A stretch of DNA of 64,000 nt from Cryobacterium sp. N22 (GTDB taxonomy: Bacteria; Actinomycetota; Actinomycetes; Actinomycetales; Microbacteriaceae), in contig NZ_PJJP01000029.1 of assembly GCF_002929555.1 (NCBI RefSeq), positions 1 to 64,000 of the forward strand. The letters are read 5' to 3'. A program made the position numbers and the translations under genes. The notes beneath the pieces are model-generated. The model saw only the letters and a list, made by a program, of their open reading frames with translations, did not search any database and was not told where the DNA came from. Numbering within the stretch: the stretch's first letter is position 1; each line of letters starts with the position of its first letter. Of this stretch, positions 16,230-24,666 are shown piece after piece.

Positions 16230-17051
16230 TTAGAGCGGCACTGTCCCGAAGCGGCGCAGAGCAAGGGCGGGGTTGACCCTCCGCACCTCGATGATTCGTG
16301 CGGCGGAAATCCAGCCGACGGCGACGTCCGTCGTCTCACCGATCGTGACCAGCTCAACCCCCATCGGGTCGACCACCATGCTCGCGCCGACACCGCTGGG
16401 CGGCGCGTGGTCGGCCGCAGCGAGATAGACCGTGTTCTCGAGCGCCCGCGCCGTGACCAGGGTGCGCCAGTGCTGCTCCTTGAGCGGTCCGCGCACCCAC
16501 TCCGCGGGCACGAGCACGAGGTCGGCGCCGGCATCGACAAGACGGCGGGTCACCTCGGGGAACCTGATGTCGTAACAGGTCTGCAGGCCAACGGTGAGAC
16601 CGGCAACGTCGAAGGTCTCCGGCGCCTCGATGACTCCGGCGAGCACCCGGTCGGATTCCCGTGACCCGAACGCGTCGTACAGGTGCAGTTTGCGGTACCG
16701 AGCCACGACCAGCCCGGCGGGGTCGACGGCGACGAGAGTGTTCTGCACCCGCTGGGGGTCGGCGGTGCGCTCGAGCATGCCGGCCACAACATGTATGCCC
16801 AAATCGGCGGCCAGTTGCCCCAGTGCGGTCACGAACGGTCCGTCGAGCGGTTCGGCGGCGGCAACGGATGCGTCGCCCAGCCGGCTCTCGAAGAACGACG
16901 AGTATTCGGGGAACACCACGATGCTCGCCCCGCGTGCCACGGCGGTGCCGGCCAGCGAGCGCATCGCGGCCAGATTCGCTGCCTGATCGACGCCGGGCGC
17001 GAACTGCGCCACGGCCACCCCGAGTTCGTCGCTCGCGCCCGCATCCATCAT
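16230..17051 (-). CDS. Carbon-nitrogen hydrolase (nitrilase superfamily amidase)
   Basis: 273 residues. The Glu-Lys-Cys triad is intact: Glu in VVFPEYS near residue 50, Lys in RYRKLHLYDAFG near 120, Cys in LQTCYDIRFPE near 157. Length and the alpha-beta-beta-alpha pattern match the omega-amidase/Nit branch rather than large NAD synthetases. It should hydrolyse a small amide such as 2-oxoglutaramate or deaminated glutathione in the cytoplasm; the exact substrate is not readable. It starts at 17051 with a second ATG three bases later and is divergent from the response regulator gene. Confidence 0.9.
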   Translation of the reverse strand: MMDAGASDELGVAVAQFAPGVDQAANLAAMRSLAGTAVARGASIVVFPEYSSFFESRLGDASVAAAEPLDGPFVTALGQLAADLGIHVVAGMLERTADPQRVQNTLVAVDPAGLVVARYRKLHLYDAFGSRESDRVLAGVIEAPETFDVAGLTVGLQTCYDIRFPEVTRRLVDAGADLVLVPAEWVRGPLKEQHWRTLVTARALENTVYLAAADHAPPSGVGASMVVDPMGVELVTIGETTDVAVGWISAARIIEVRRVNPALALRRFGTVPL

Positions 17052-17155
17052 GCCGCCAGCCTAGCGGCGGCTTCCCAGCTTGCCGTCGGCAGGTCGCGAG
17101 CAAAGCGTCACGCAACGTGCCAGCATGAGATCCTGATGTGAGCGAAGGGTGACGG

Positions 17156-17830
17156 ATGAAGATCTTGGTCGTGGAGGACGATGACCAGATGGGTGCCCTC
17201 ATCGAACGCGGACTGCAGGCCGAGGGGTACGAGACCGTACGGGTCTCCACCGGGGTCGATGCACTCATCGCACTCGCCCAGGACGGTTTCAGCCTGGCCG
17301 CCATCGATGTGATGCTGCCACAGATGTCGGGATTTGAAATCTGCCGGCGCATCCGCGAGTCGGGCAACACCATGCCCGTGCTGCTGCTCACCGCACGCGA
17401 CACCGTCGACGACAGGGTATTCGGCCTGGACAGTGGAGCCGACGACTACCTCACCAAGCCGTTTGCGTTCGCCGAACTCTCCGCCAGGGTGCGCGCCCTG
17501 CTGCGGCGCCGATCGATGGGCGCCCCGACCACCGTGGAGATCGGCAACATCGTGCTGGACTCACGCGACCTCCGGGTGACCGTCGCCGGACGTGCGGTGT
17601 CGATGAGCCCCAAGGAGGTGGCGTTGCTTCGGCTGCTCTGCAGCAGGGCCGGCACCACGGTCGACCGCACCACCATTCTCGAAGAGATCTGGAACGGCAC
17701 CAACCACATCGATCCCAATATCGTCGACCAGTACATCAGCTACCTGCGACGCAAGATCGACACCGATGCCGCCGGCGTCCGCATCGTCACGGTTCGAGGC
17801 ACCGGCTACGCCGTGGAGCTCGCCGAATGA
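17156..17830 (+). CDS. OmpR/PhoB family two-component response regulator
   Basis: 224 residues. The receiver domain (about 1-115) has the acidic pocket EDDD at 7-10, phospho-acceptor Asp51 in AAIDVMLPQMSG, the switch Thr in LLLTARD and the conserved Lys in LTKPFAF. A winged-helix DNA-binding domain (about 125-222) follows, with SPKEVALLRLLCSRAG, the recognition-helix region NIVDQYISYLRRKID and the wing VRGTGYAVEL. It is followed after 13 bases by its sensor kinase, so the pair forms an operon. The signal and targets are not evident; the neighbouring mannosyltransferase on the same strand could be a target, but that is speculation. Confidence 0.95.
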   Translation: MKILVVEDDDQMGALIERGLQAEGYETVRVSTGVDALIALAQDGFSLAAIDVMLPQMSGFEICRRIRESGNTMPVLLLTARDTVDDRVFGLDSGADDYLTKPFAFAELSARVRALLRRRSMGAPTTVEIGNIVLDSRDLRVTVAGRAVSMSPKEVALLRLLCSRAGTTVDRTTILEEIWNGTNHIDPNIVDQYISYLRRKIDTDAAGVRIVTVRGTGYAVELAE

Positions 17831-17843
17831 GGCGGCCCTCCCG

Positions 17844-19223
17844 GTGAGTGGCCCCCGGGGCATCTGGTTGCCCGCGCTGTCGATCCGCGCGCGCATCACC
17901 TTGGGAAGCCTCCTGGTCGCGACCCTGTTGTTCAGCACCGCCGCGTTCTTCGTCCGCCTCGAGGTGCAGTCGATTCTCACCGATTCAAACGAGACGATGC
18001 TGCGCAACGACGCCGAGTCCCTGCTCGGTCAGCTCGCGACGAATCCCGCCGAGGCCATCCAGAGTCCGAGCGAAGGCCAGCTGCTGGCCATCGTCGACCC
18101 GGCCGGAACGGTGCGTAAGTCGTCACTGCCGCGCAGCCTGGACCGGCAGCTCGACGCCCTCATCGAACTGGGCGCCGAACCGCAGACCGTGACCACCCCT
18201 GCCGCCACCTACCTGGTCTCGGCGACGCCGGTGAGCTCGGATTCGGGTGACTGGCTCGTCATCGCCGCCCGCAACCAGCAGGCCCCCACCCTGCTGCTCG
18301 ATGAGCTCACCGGGGTGCTCGTGCTGGGCACGGTGATCCTCACCGCCGGGTTCGGCCTGGCCTCCTGGCTACTCACCGGCGCGGCGCTGCGCCCGGTGAC
18401 CCGCCTGCGAGAGGAAGCCGAGAGCCTGAGCACCACGGGCTCCTCGGCCCAGCTGCAGGTGCCCGCCGGCAAGGACGAGGTGAGCCAACTCGCCCGCACC
18501 CTCAACGACTTCATCGAGAGGCTCCGGCGCGGTGTGGACCGCGAAAAACAGATCGTGTCGGATGCGAGTCACGAACTGCGCACCCCCCTCGCGGTGCTTC
18601 AGGCGCAGCTCGAGCTGGCCCATCTCGACTCCGGCGATGCCCCCGCGCTCGAGCGCGACATCCGCGATGCGTCGGCGACCGCCGGGCGCCTGAGCCGGCT
18701 GGCGACCAACCTGCTCGAGCTGAGCAAGCTGGAGAGCGAGCAGGCGCCGCCCGAGACGGACTGGACCGGCCTGGTCGACGAGATCACGGCGTCGGTCGAC
18801 CGGGCGCGGGTGGTGCGGGACGGCCACGAACTCGAGGTCGTTTACCGCATCGACGATGACGATCCCGTGGGTCGCTACGGCATTTCGGCCACCAACATGG
18901 GCCAGCTCCTCGACAACCTCATCTCGAACGCCGTCACGGCGATGGCGGGCCACGGCGGCGTCACGGTCTCCCTCTCCCGTTCAGGCTCCGGCGCGCTGCT
19001 CACCGTGATCGACACCGGTCCCGGCCTGCCCGAGGAGTTCATCCCCCTGGCCTTCGACAGGTTTTCCCGGCCGGACCATTCCCGGTCAAGCAGCTCCGGA
19101 GGATCGGGGCTCGGCCTGGCCATCGTGCACGCCATCGTCGAGCGGGCCAACGGCACGGTCCTGCTGCGCAACACCGGAAGCGGCCTCGCAGTCGAGATCC
19201 GGCTGCCGCGGCACGTCAACTAG
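17844..19223 (+). CDS. Two-component sensor histidine kinase
   Basis: About 459 residues from the GTG at 17844, 13 bases after the regulator stop; an earlier frame overlapping the regulator is unlikely. Segment order: transmembrane helix at about 15-37 (ITLGSLLVATLLFSTAAFFV), an extracytoplasmic sensor region of about 110 residues, a second helix at about 152-180, a HAMP linker (TGAALRPVTRLREEAESL), the dimerisation/phospho-acceptor helix SDASHELRTPLAVL with the phospho-His near residue 240, and the HATPase domain with DNLISNAV, DTGPGLP, FDRFSR and GGSGLGLAIV. It autophosphorylates on His and passes the phosphate to the upstream regulator. The ligand sensed is unknown. Confidence 0.94.
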   Translation: MSGPRGIWLPALSIRARITLGSLLVATLLFSTAAFFVRLEVQSILTDSNETMLRNDAESLLGQLATNPAEAIQSPSEGQLLAIVDPAGTVRKSSLPRSLDRQLDALIELGAEPQTVTTPAATYLVSATPVSSDSGDWLVIAARNQQAPTLLLDELTGVLVLGTVILTAGFGLASWLLTGAALRPVTRLREEAESLSTTGSSAQLQVPAGKDEVSQLARTLNDFIERLRRGVDREKQIVSDASHELRTPLAVLQAQLELAHLDSGDAPALERDIRDASATAGRLSRLATNLLELSKLESEQAPPETDWTGLVDEITASVDRARVVRDGHELEVVYRIDDDDPVGRYGISATNMGQLLDNLISNAVTAMAGHGGVTVSLSRSGSGALLTVIDTGPGLPEEFIPLAFDRFSRPDHSRSSSSGGSGLGLAIVHAIVERANGTVLLRNTGSGLAVEIRLPRHVN

Positions 19224-19295
19224 TGCGATGTCGAGATCTTTCCAGGTCGCTGAGGCCCCTCGTCGGTAAACGTTGGATGGTTCTACGGTCTCGAT

Positions 19296-20843
19296 GTGAC
19301 GACTGTTTTCGCCCCTCCACTCGTCGAGGCCTCTGAGCCCACGAAGCGGGCTCGGCGCGGCTTCACCGGCGTAGCCATCCTGCTCGGCCTGGTCGGTTTC
19401 CTGGTGTCGGTGGCCGGATCCTGGCAACCCTCTTACTGGGGCGATGAGGCGGCCAGCGTGCTCTCCGCCCAGCGGCCGCTTCCGTCGCTGTTTCGGATGC
19501 TCGGCAACGTCGATGCCGTGCACGGCGTCTACTACCTGCTCCTGCACGGCTGGATCGACGTGTTCGGGGCGTCCGAGTTCGCCACCCGGCTGCCGAGCGC
19601 CCTGTCCATCGGCGCCGCCACGGCCGGCACCGCCGTGCTGGCCCGGATGCTCGTGAACGTGCGCGTCGCCGTGATCGCCGCCCTCGTCTTCACGGTGCTC
19701 CCCCGGGTCACGTACATGGGCGCTGAAGCCCGGTCCACGGCCCTGGCCACCATGATCGCGGTGTGGTGCACCGTGCTCCTCGTGCACGTCGTGCGATCCC
19801 GGCCCACCACCGCCACGCGGGACCTCTCCCTCTGGGCCGGCTACGCGGTCCTGCTCGGCGCCGGCATGGCCGTGTTCGTCTACACGGCTCTTCTGGTGCC
19901 GGTGCACGGGCTGCTGGTGGCCCTGCTGACCCGGCGCTCCCGGCGCGCAACGGCGGCGGCCTGGACCTGCGGAGTGGCCGCCGCGGTGGCGCTTGCCTCC
20001 CCGATCATTTTTTGGGGCCTCACCCAGCGCGAGCAGATCTTCTTCCTGGCCCGCCGCCCCCAGGCGAGCGCACTCGACGCCGCCGTGCAGCAGTGGTTCG
20101 GCACTCCGCCGCTGGCTGCTCTCGCCTGGCTGCTGATCACGGTCGGCTGCCTGGCCGCGTTCATCCCCCGCTTCCAGGGCCCTGGCGAGGGCGCCCGGCA
20201 CGAGCGGGCTCCGCGGGCCGAACTACTCATCCTGCTGGCCTGGCTGGTCGTGCCGAGCGCCACCCTGCTGATCGGCACCCATCTGATCACGCCGATGTAC
20301 GCCTATCGGTACCTCTCTGTCTGCGCCCCGGCCGCCGCCATCCTGGTTGCCGTGGGGATCGCCGGGCTGAGGCCGTTCTGGGCTCGGGCGACGACCCTGC
20401 TGCTCGTGGTCGCCCTCGCGGCGCCCGGCTATCTGGCCCAGCGCAGCGATTTTGCCAAGGACTACGGCAGTGACTGGCGCCAGAGCGCCGACATCCTGCG
20501 CGTCGAGGCCCGACCCCGCGATGCCGTCGTCTTCGACGAGAGCACGCGGCCGTCGAGGCGCCCGCGCCTGGCCATGCACCTCTACCCGGCGGCATTCGTC
20601 GGGTTGAACGACATCACCCGCGAGGACACGTTCGAGAACACCGACGGACTGTGGGACAGCACAATCCCGCTCGAGGCGGCCGCCTTCCGGCTGGCCGGCA
20701 CCGACAGGGTCTGGTTCCTGCAGAACATCGGGAGCCGGGAAACGACCGCTGGAACCGGGCTCGCGGTGCTCCGGGAGGCGGGCTTCTCCATCGCGTCGTC
20801 CCGAACGATCAACCGCACCATCCTTATCGAACTGACAAGGTAG
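19296..20843 (+). CDS. GT39/GT83-like polyprenyl-phosphate mannosyltransferase
   Basis: 515 residues from GTG 19296. About 10-12 hydrophobic segments and the loop-1 motif WQPSYWGDEAASVLSAQRP near residue 45 (conserved acidic DE pair) mark a GT-C glycosyltransferase of the PMT/ArnT superfamily. HGVYYLLLHGWIDVFGASEFATRLPSAL matches the second conserved block of bacterial glycosyltransferase-39-like proteins. These membrane enzymes take a sugar from a polyprenyl-phosphate donor outside the cytoplasm to protein or wall polymers. The C-terminal 100 residues form a probable soluble exterior domain. It follows the two-component pair after 72 bases, so shared transcription is possible. Confidence 0.87.
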   Translation: MTTVFAPPLVEASEPTKRARRGFTGVAILLGLVGFLVSVAGSWQPSYWGDEAASVLSAQRPLPSLFRMLGNVDAVHGVYYLLLHGWIDVFGASEFATRLPSALSIGAATAGTAVLARMLVNVRVAVIAALVFTVLPRVTYMGAEARSTALATMIAVWCTVLLVHVVRSRPTTATRDLSLWAGYAVLLGAGMAVFVYTALLVPVHGLLVALLTRRSRRATAAAWTCGVAAAVALASPIIFWGLTQREQIFFLARRPQASALDAAVQQWFGTPPLAALAWLLITVGCLAAFIPRFQGPGEGARHERAPRAELLILLAWLVVPSATLLIGTHLITPMYAYRYLSVCAPAAAILVAVGIAGLRPFWARATTLLLVVALAAPGYLAQRSDFAKDYGSDWRQSADILRVEARPRDAVVFDESTRPSRRPRLAMHLYPAAFVGLNDITREDTFENTDGLWDSTIPLEAAAFRLAGTDRVWFLQNIGSRETTAGTGLAVLREAGFSIASSRTINRTILIELTR

Positions 20844-20862
20844 ACCGTGCTGTGAGCCCGGG

Positions 20863-20919
20863 TTGTGACTTCTGGTCAAGATGACTATATGATGTACCTC
20901 ACGTTAGAGTCACATTGAC
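20863..20919 (+). promoter_or_regulatory. Promoter of the nrtR-nadABC operon with two GTCA-N3-TGAC dyads
   Basis: A sigma-70-like promoter reads TTGTGA (20863-20868), 17-base spacer, TATATG (20886-20891). The dyad GTCAAGATGAC at 20875-20885 fills the spacer next to the -10, and a second dyad of the same form, GTCACATTGAC, lies at 20909-20919, just downstream of the expected transcription start. Centres are 34 bp apart, about three helical turns. Placement over the spacer and the initial transcribed region is what a repressor operator would show, and the first gene encodes the candidate repressor NrtR. I have not compared this with a published NrtR motif. Confidence 0.55.
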
Positions 20920-20939
20920 CTTTACTCGAGGGATGCCCG

Positions 20940-21680
20940 ATGACCGATCCACGCCCGCCCGTGCTTGCGGTTTCGACGGTCATTTTCGCGCTCCGGCCCG
21001 ACGCCGAATCCGGCTTCATGACGCTCTGGCTTCCCCTGGTGCGCCGCACCAGGGATCCATATCTGGGCCTGTGGGCGCTGCCGGGCGGCTGGCTGCCGCC
21101 CGAGGAGGAGCTCTCCGCCGCGGCGGCCAGCACCCTGCGGGAAACCACCGGCCTCTCCCCTAAGTACCTCGAGCAGCTGTACACCTTCGGTGATCTCAGC
21201 CGTTCCCCGGGCAGCCGCGTCGTCTCGATCGTGTACTGGGCCCTGGTGCAGTCCACCGAGGCCGACCTCGCCGCCGTCGATGAGAACGTGCAGTGGTTCC
21301 CGGCCGACCGGCTTCCCGAGCTCGCGTTCGACCACAACCACATCGTCGAATATGCGCTCTGGCGTCTGCGCACCAAGGTGGAATACTCCCGCATCGCGCA
21401 CGCTTTCCTCGGCGAGACGTTCACCCTCGCCCAGCTGCGCGACGTGCACGAGGCGGTCCTGCGCCGAGCACTCGACCCGGCGAACTTCCGCCGCATGATC
21501 GAGTCGACCGGGACCGTGGTCGACACCGGGCTCCGCCTAGCCGGGGTGCCGCACAGGCCGCCTCGCCTCTACCGCTACAACGACTCCCACTCCCTCGCCG
21601 AGGGGCCCCTGGGCTCCGCCGTCGGCTGGCCCGAAACTCCCCTTCAATCCACCCCGCACTCCCCGAGGAGCACGACATGA
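20940..21680 (+). CDS. nrtR: NrtR-type Nudix-related transcriptional regulator of NAD metabolism
   Basis: 246 residues. An N-terminal Nudix-fold domain (about 1-140) is followed by a winged-helix domain (about 145-225; FTLAQLRDVHEAVL, then NFRRMIESTGTV), the architecture of NrtR. The Nudix box is degenerate: after LPGGWLPPEEEL the catalytic REUxEE segment reads STLRETTG, so the metal-binding Glu pair is lost. That fits NrtR, where the domain binds ADP-ribose or NAD-related ligands as an effector rather than hydrolysing them. It is the first gene of an operon with nadA (ATGA overlap), nadB, nadC and a cysteine desulfurase, which strongly supports local control of quinolinate and NAD synthesis. 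The operator candidates lie just upstream. Confidence 0.87.
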   Translation: MTDPRPPVLAVSTVIFALRPDAESGFMTLWLPLVRRTRDPYLGLWALPGGWLPPEEELSAAAASTLRETTGLSPKYLEQLYTFGDLSRSPGSRVVSIVYWALVQSTEADLAAVDENVQWFPADRLPELAFDHNHIVEYALWRLRTKVEYSRIAHAFLGETFTLAQLRDVHEAVLRRALDPANFRRMIESTGTVVDTGLRLAGVPHRPPRLYRYNDSHSLAEGPLGSAVGWPETPLQSTPHSPRSTT

Positions 21681-23008
21681 CCATCGCATCGGTCGACCGC
21701 ACCATCCGCCTGATCAGCACGGGCAAGAGCACGGGCAGCACCTGCACCCCCGACCTCGCCGTAGACCCGTGGTACTTCGACGACAAGGCGCCCGGCTACG
21801 GGCCCGGCTCCTCGATGGGCGACGTCATTCCCACCGGCTCCCCCCGCCAGGGCGAGCTGCCCGCGCGCTACCGCACGGCGTCGAACGGCGAACTGGGCGA
21901 CTGGATCCGCGCCGCCAAGGCCACCCTGGGCGAGCGTGTCGTGGTGCTCGGCCACTTCTACCAGCGCGAAGAGGTGCTGCAGCACGCCGATTTCGTCGGC
22001 GACTCCTTCCAGCTCGCCGTGGCCACCCAGAGCCGGCCGGATGCCGAAGCCATCGTCTTCTGCGGTGTGCACTTCATGGCCGAGACCGCCGACCTGCTGT
22101 CCCGCCCCGAGCAGGCCGTGATCCTGCCCAACCTCGCCGCTGGCTGTTCGATGGCCGACATGGCCGATATCGACTCCGTCACCGAGTGCTGGGAACAGCT
22201 CGAAGAGCTCTACGGCACCGAACCGGATGCCTCCGGGCGCGTCCCGGTGATCCCGGTCACCTACATGAACTCCTCCGCGGCGCTCAAGGGCTTCTGCGGC
22301 GAGCACGGCGGCATCGTCTGCACCTCCTCGAACGCCGAGACCGTGCTGGAGTGGGCCTTCGAGCGCGGCCAGCGGGTGCTGTTCTTCCCCGACCAGCACC
22401 TGGGCCGCAACACCGCCAAGGCCATGGGCGTGCCCCTCACGCAGATGCCGATGTGGAACCCGCGCAAGGCCCTCGGCGGCAACACCGAGGCCGCGCTCGA
22501 AGACTCGCGGGTGATCCTCTGGCACGGCTTCTGCAGCGTGCACCGCCGCTTCACCGTCGACCAGATCGAGACCGCCCGGGTTGAGCACCCCGGCGTGCGC
22601 GTGATCGTGCACCCCGAGTGCCCGATGGCGGTCGTGGACGCGGCCGACGAATACGGCTCCACGGACTACATCGCCAAGGCCATCGCGGCCGCGCCGGCCG
22701 GTTCGACGTTCGCGATCGGCACCGAGATCAACCTCGTGCAGCGCCTCGCCGCCCAGTACCCGCAGCACACCATCTTCTGCCTGGACCCGGTGGTCTGCCC
22801 GTGCTCCACGATGTACCGCATCCACTCCGGCTACCTGGCCTGGGTGCTTGAAGCCCTCGTGGGCGGCGACGGCGTGCCGGCCGAGGTGCTCAACCGCATC
22901 ACGGTCACCGACGACGTCGCCGGGCACGCCAGGGTCGCGCTCGAACGGATGCTCGCGGCCAAGCCGCCCGCGGCCGGTCCCGTCGCCCCCGTCGGGACCG
23001 GGGCCTGA
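21677..23008 (+). CDS. nadA: Quinolinate synthase A
   Basis: 443 residues from ATG 21677 (GAGGAG seven bases upstream; overlaps the nrtR stop). NadA condenses iminoaspartate with dihydroxyacetone phosphate to quinolinate, using a [4Fe-4S] cluster. Conserved Cys positions are visible in AAGCSMADM, HPECPM and DPVVCPCSTM. Substrate-binding motifs include GHFYQREEVLQHAD, VFCGVHFMAETA, VTYMNSSAALK, FFPDQHLGRNTA and IGTEINLV. A 60-residue N-terminal extension before the first catalytic block makes it the long actinobacterial form rather than the 300-350-residue type. It takes its iminoaspartate from NadB, encoded 3 bases downstream, and the cluster may be served by the operon's cysteine desulfurase. 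Confidence 0.97.
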   Translation: MTIASVDRTIRLISTGKSTGSTCTPDLAVDPWYFDDKAPGYGPGSSMGDVIPTGSPRQGELPARYRTASNGELGDWIRAAKATLGERVVVLGHFYQREEVLQHADFVGDSFQLAVATQSRPDAEAIVFCGVHFMAETADLLSRPEQAVILPNLAAGCSMADMADIDSVTECWEQLEELYGTEPDASGRVPVIPVTYMNSSAALKGFCGEHGGIVCTSSNAETVLEWAFERGQRVLFFPDQHLGRNTAKAMGVPLTQMPMWNPRKALGGNTEAALEDSRVILWHGFCSVHRRFTVDQIETARVEHPGVRVIVHPECPMAVVDAADEYGSTDYIAKAIAAAPAGSTFAIGTEINLVQRLAAQYPQHTIFCLDPVVCPCSTMYRIHSGYLAWVLEALVGGDGVPAEVLNRITVTDDVAGHARVALERMLAAKPPAAGPVAPVGTGA

Positions 23009-23010
23009 CC

Positions 23011-24666
23011 ATGACGCGCGTGCTGGTTGTCGGCAGCGGCCTCGCCGGGCTGATCGCCGCGGTGCGGGCAACGGATGCCGGCCACCGGGTGACCCTGGTG
23101 ACCAAGGCCGCCCTCTCCGACAGCAACACCCGCTACGCCCAGGGCGGCATCGCCGCGGCGCTGTTCCCCGACGACTCCACCGACGCGCACATCCTCGACA
23201 CCCTGCGCGCCGGCGCCGGACTCTGCGACGCCGCCGCCGTCCGCGTGCTCTGCGAGGAAGGCCCGGCACGGGTGCGCGACCTGATCAGGTTCGGCGTCGA
23301 CTTCGACCGCGACGAATCCGGTATCACCCGCGGGCTCGAGGCCGCGCACTCCAGGTCGCGAGTGCTGCACGCCGGCGGCGACGCCACCGGCGCCGCCATC
23401 GAAACCGCCCTGGTGGCCACGGTGCAGGAGCGCGCCAAGCGTGCCCACGCGCTCGGCGGCGACCAGATCACCATCCACGAACACACCATGCTCGTCGACC
23501 TGATCGTCACCGACGACCAGGGCTCGGCCCGAGTGACCGGCGCGCTGCTGCTCGGCCCGGACGGCGACCGGCACACGGTCTCCGCCGACGCCGTGATCCT
23601 CGCCACCGGAGGCGCGGGGGCGCTGTACCGGCACACGACCAACCCGGCCATCGCCACCGGAGACGGTGTCGCCGCCGCCTGGCGGGCCGGCGCGGCCGTC
23701 GCCGACGTCGAGTTCTACCAGTTCCACCCGACCGCGCTCGCGGTCCCCGGCACCCCGCTGGTCTCTGAGGCGGTGCGCGGTGAGGGCGCCGTGTTGCTCA
23801 CCAGCACCGGTGAGCGCTTCATGCCGGCCATCCACCCGGATGCCGAGCTCGCGCCCCGCGACATCGTGGCACGCGGCATCGCCGCCCAGATGAAGGCACA
23901 GGGCGGCGCCCCGGTGCTGCTGGACGCCACCGGGCTCGGCCGCGCCCTGCTCGAAAGCCGGTTCCCCACCATCACGGCAGCCTGCCGCGCCGCCGGACTG
24001 GACTGGGCGGTGGAACCGATCCCGGTCGCTCCAGCCGCGCACTACTGGATGGGCGGAGTCGCCACCGACGGCTGGGGCCGCACCTCGCTGTCGGGCCTCT
24101 ACGCCGTGGGCGAGGTGGCCCGCACCGGAGCGCACGGTGCCAACCGGCTGGCCTCCAACTCGCTGCTCGAAGCCGCGGTCTTCGCCGACCGGGCCGTGCG
24201 CGCACTCGACGCGGAAGAGCAAGGACCGCCGTTCTTCGACGACCTCGACGTTATTGCCGAACTCGACGGCGCCGTTCTCGACAGCGCCGATCCTGACAGC
24301 GCCGAGCACGCGGACGGCACCCTCGTTGACCGCGGCACCCTGCAGGAGCTGCTCTGGGAGGCCGCCGGTGTGCACCGGTCCGGCTCGGGCCTGACCCGTG
24401 CCGCCGTGACCCTGGCCGGCTGGCGGGCCGTCGACCGTGCCGGGGCCGGCGTCGCCGAGCTCGAGACGGGCAACCTGCTCGACCTCGGCCGCCTCATCGT
24501 GGCCGCAGCCCTGGCCCGCGAGGAATCCCGCGGCGCCCACCACCGCGCCGACTTCCCCGACAGCCGGCCCGAATTGGCCCGGCCGCATTTCAGCCGACGC
24601 CCGGAGTCGCTGACCCGCACTCTCCTCACCGTTCCATCGCAGCCTTCGGAGGCCATCGCATGCTGA
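23011..24666 (+). CDS. nadB: L-aspartate oxidase
   Basis: 551 residues, a normal NadB length. The FAD-binding Rossmann motif VVGSGLAGL lies at the N-terminus, followed by SNTRYAQGGIAAAL, DATGLGRALLESRFPTI, the active-site region PAAHYWMGGVATDGWGRTSLSGLYAVGEVA and GANRLASNSLLEA. It oxidises L-aspartate to iminoaspartate using oxygen or fumarate. After the FAD and succinate-dehydrogenase-like domains, the C-terminal helical domain (about 430-520) ends with ESRGAHHRADFPDS, a typical closing motif. A Gly/Asp-rich insertion around residue 415 looks variable. It starts 3 bases after nadA and ends overlapping nadC by 7 bases (ATGCTGA). Confidence 0.96.
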   Translation: MTRVLVVGSGLAGLIAAVRATDAGHRVTLVTKAALSDSNTRYAQGGIAAALFPDDSTDAHILDTLRAGAGLCDAAAVRVLCEEGPARVRDLIRFGVDFDRDESGITRGLEAAHSRSRVLHAGGDATGAAIETALVATVQERAKRAHALGGDQITIHEHTMLVDLIVTDDQGSARVTGALLLGPDGDRHTVSADAVILATGGAGALYRHTTNPAIATGDGVAAAWRAGAAVADVEFYQFHPTALAVPGTPLVSEAVRGEGAVLLTSTGERFMPAIHPDAELAPRDIVARGIAAQMKAQGGAPVLLDATGLGRALLESRFPTITAACRAAGLDWAVEPIPVAPAAHYWMGGVATDGWGRTSLSGLYAVGEVARTGAHGANRLASNSLLEAAVFADRAVRALDAEEQGPPFFDDLDVIAELDGAVLDSADPDSAEHADGTLVDRGTLQELLWEAAGVHRSGSGLTRAAVTLAGWRAVDRAGAGVAELETGNLLDLGRLIVAAALAREESRGAHHRADFPDSRPELARPHFSRRPESLTRTLLTVPSQPSEAIAC

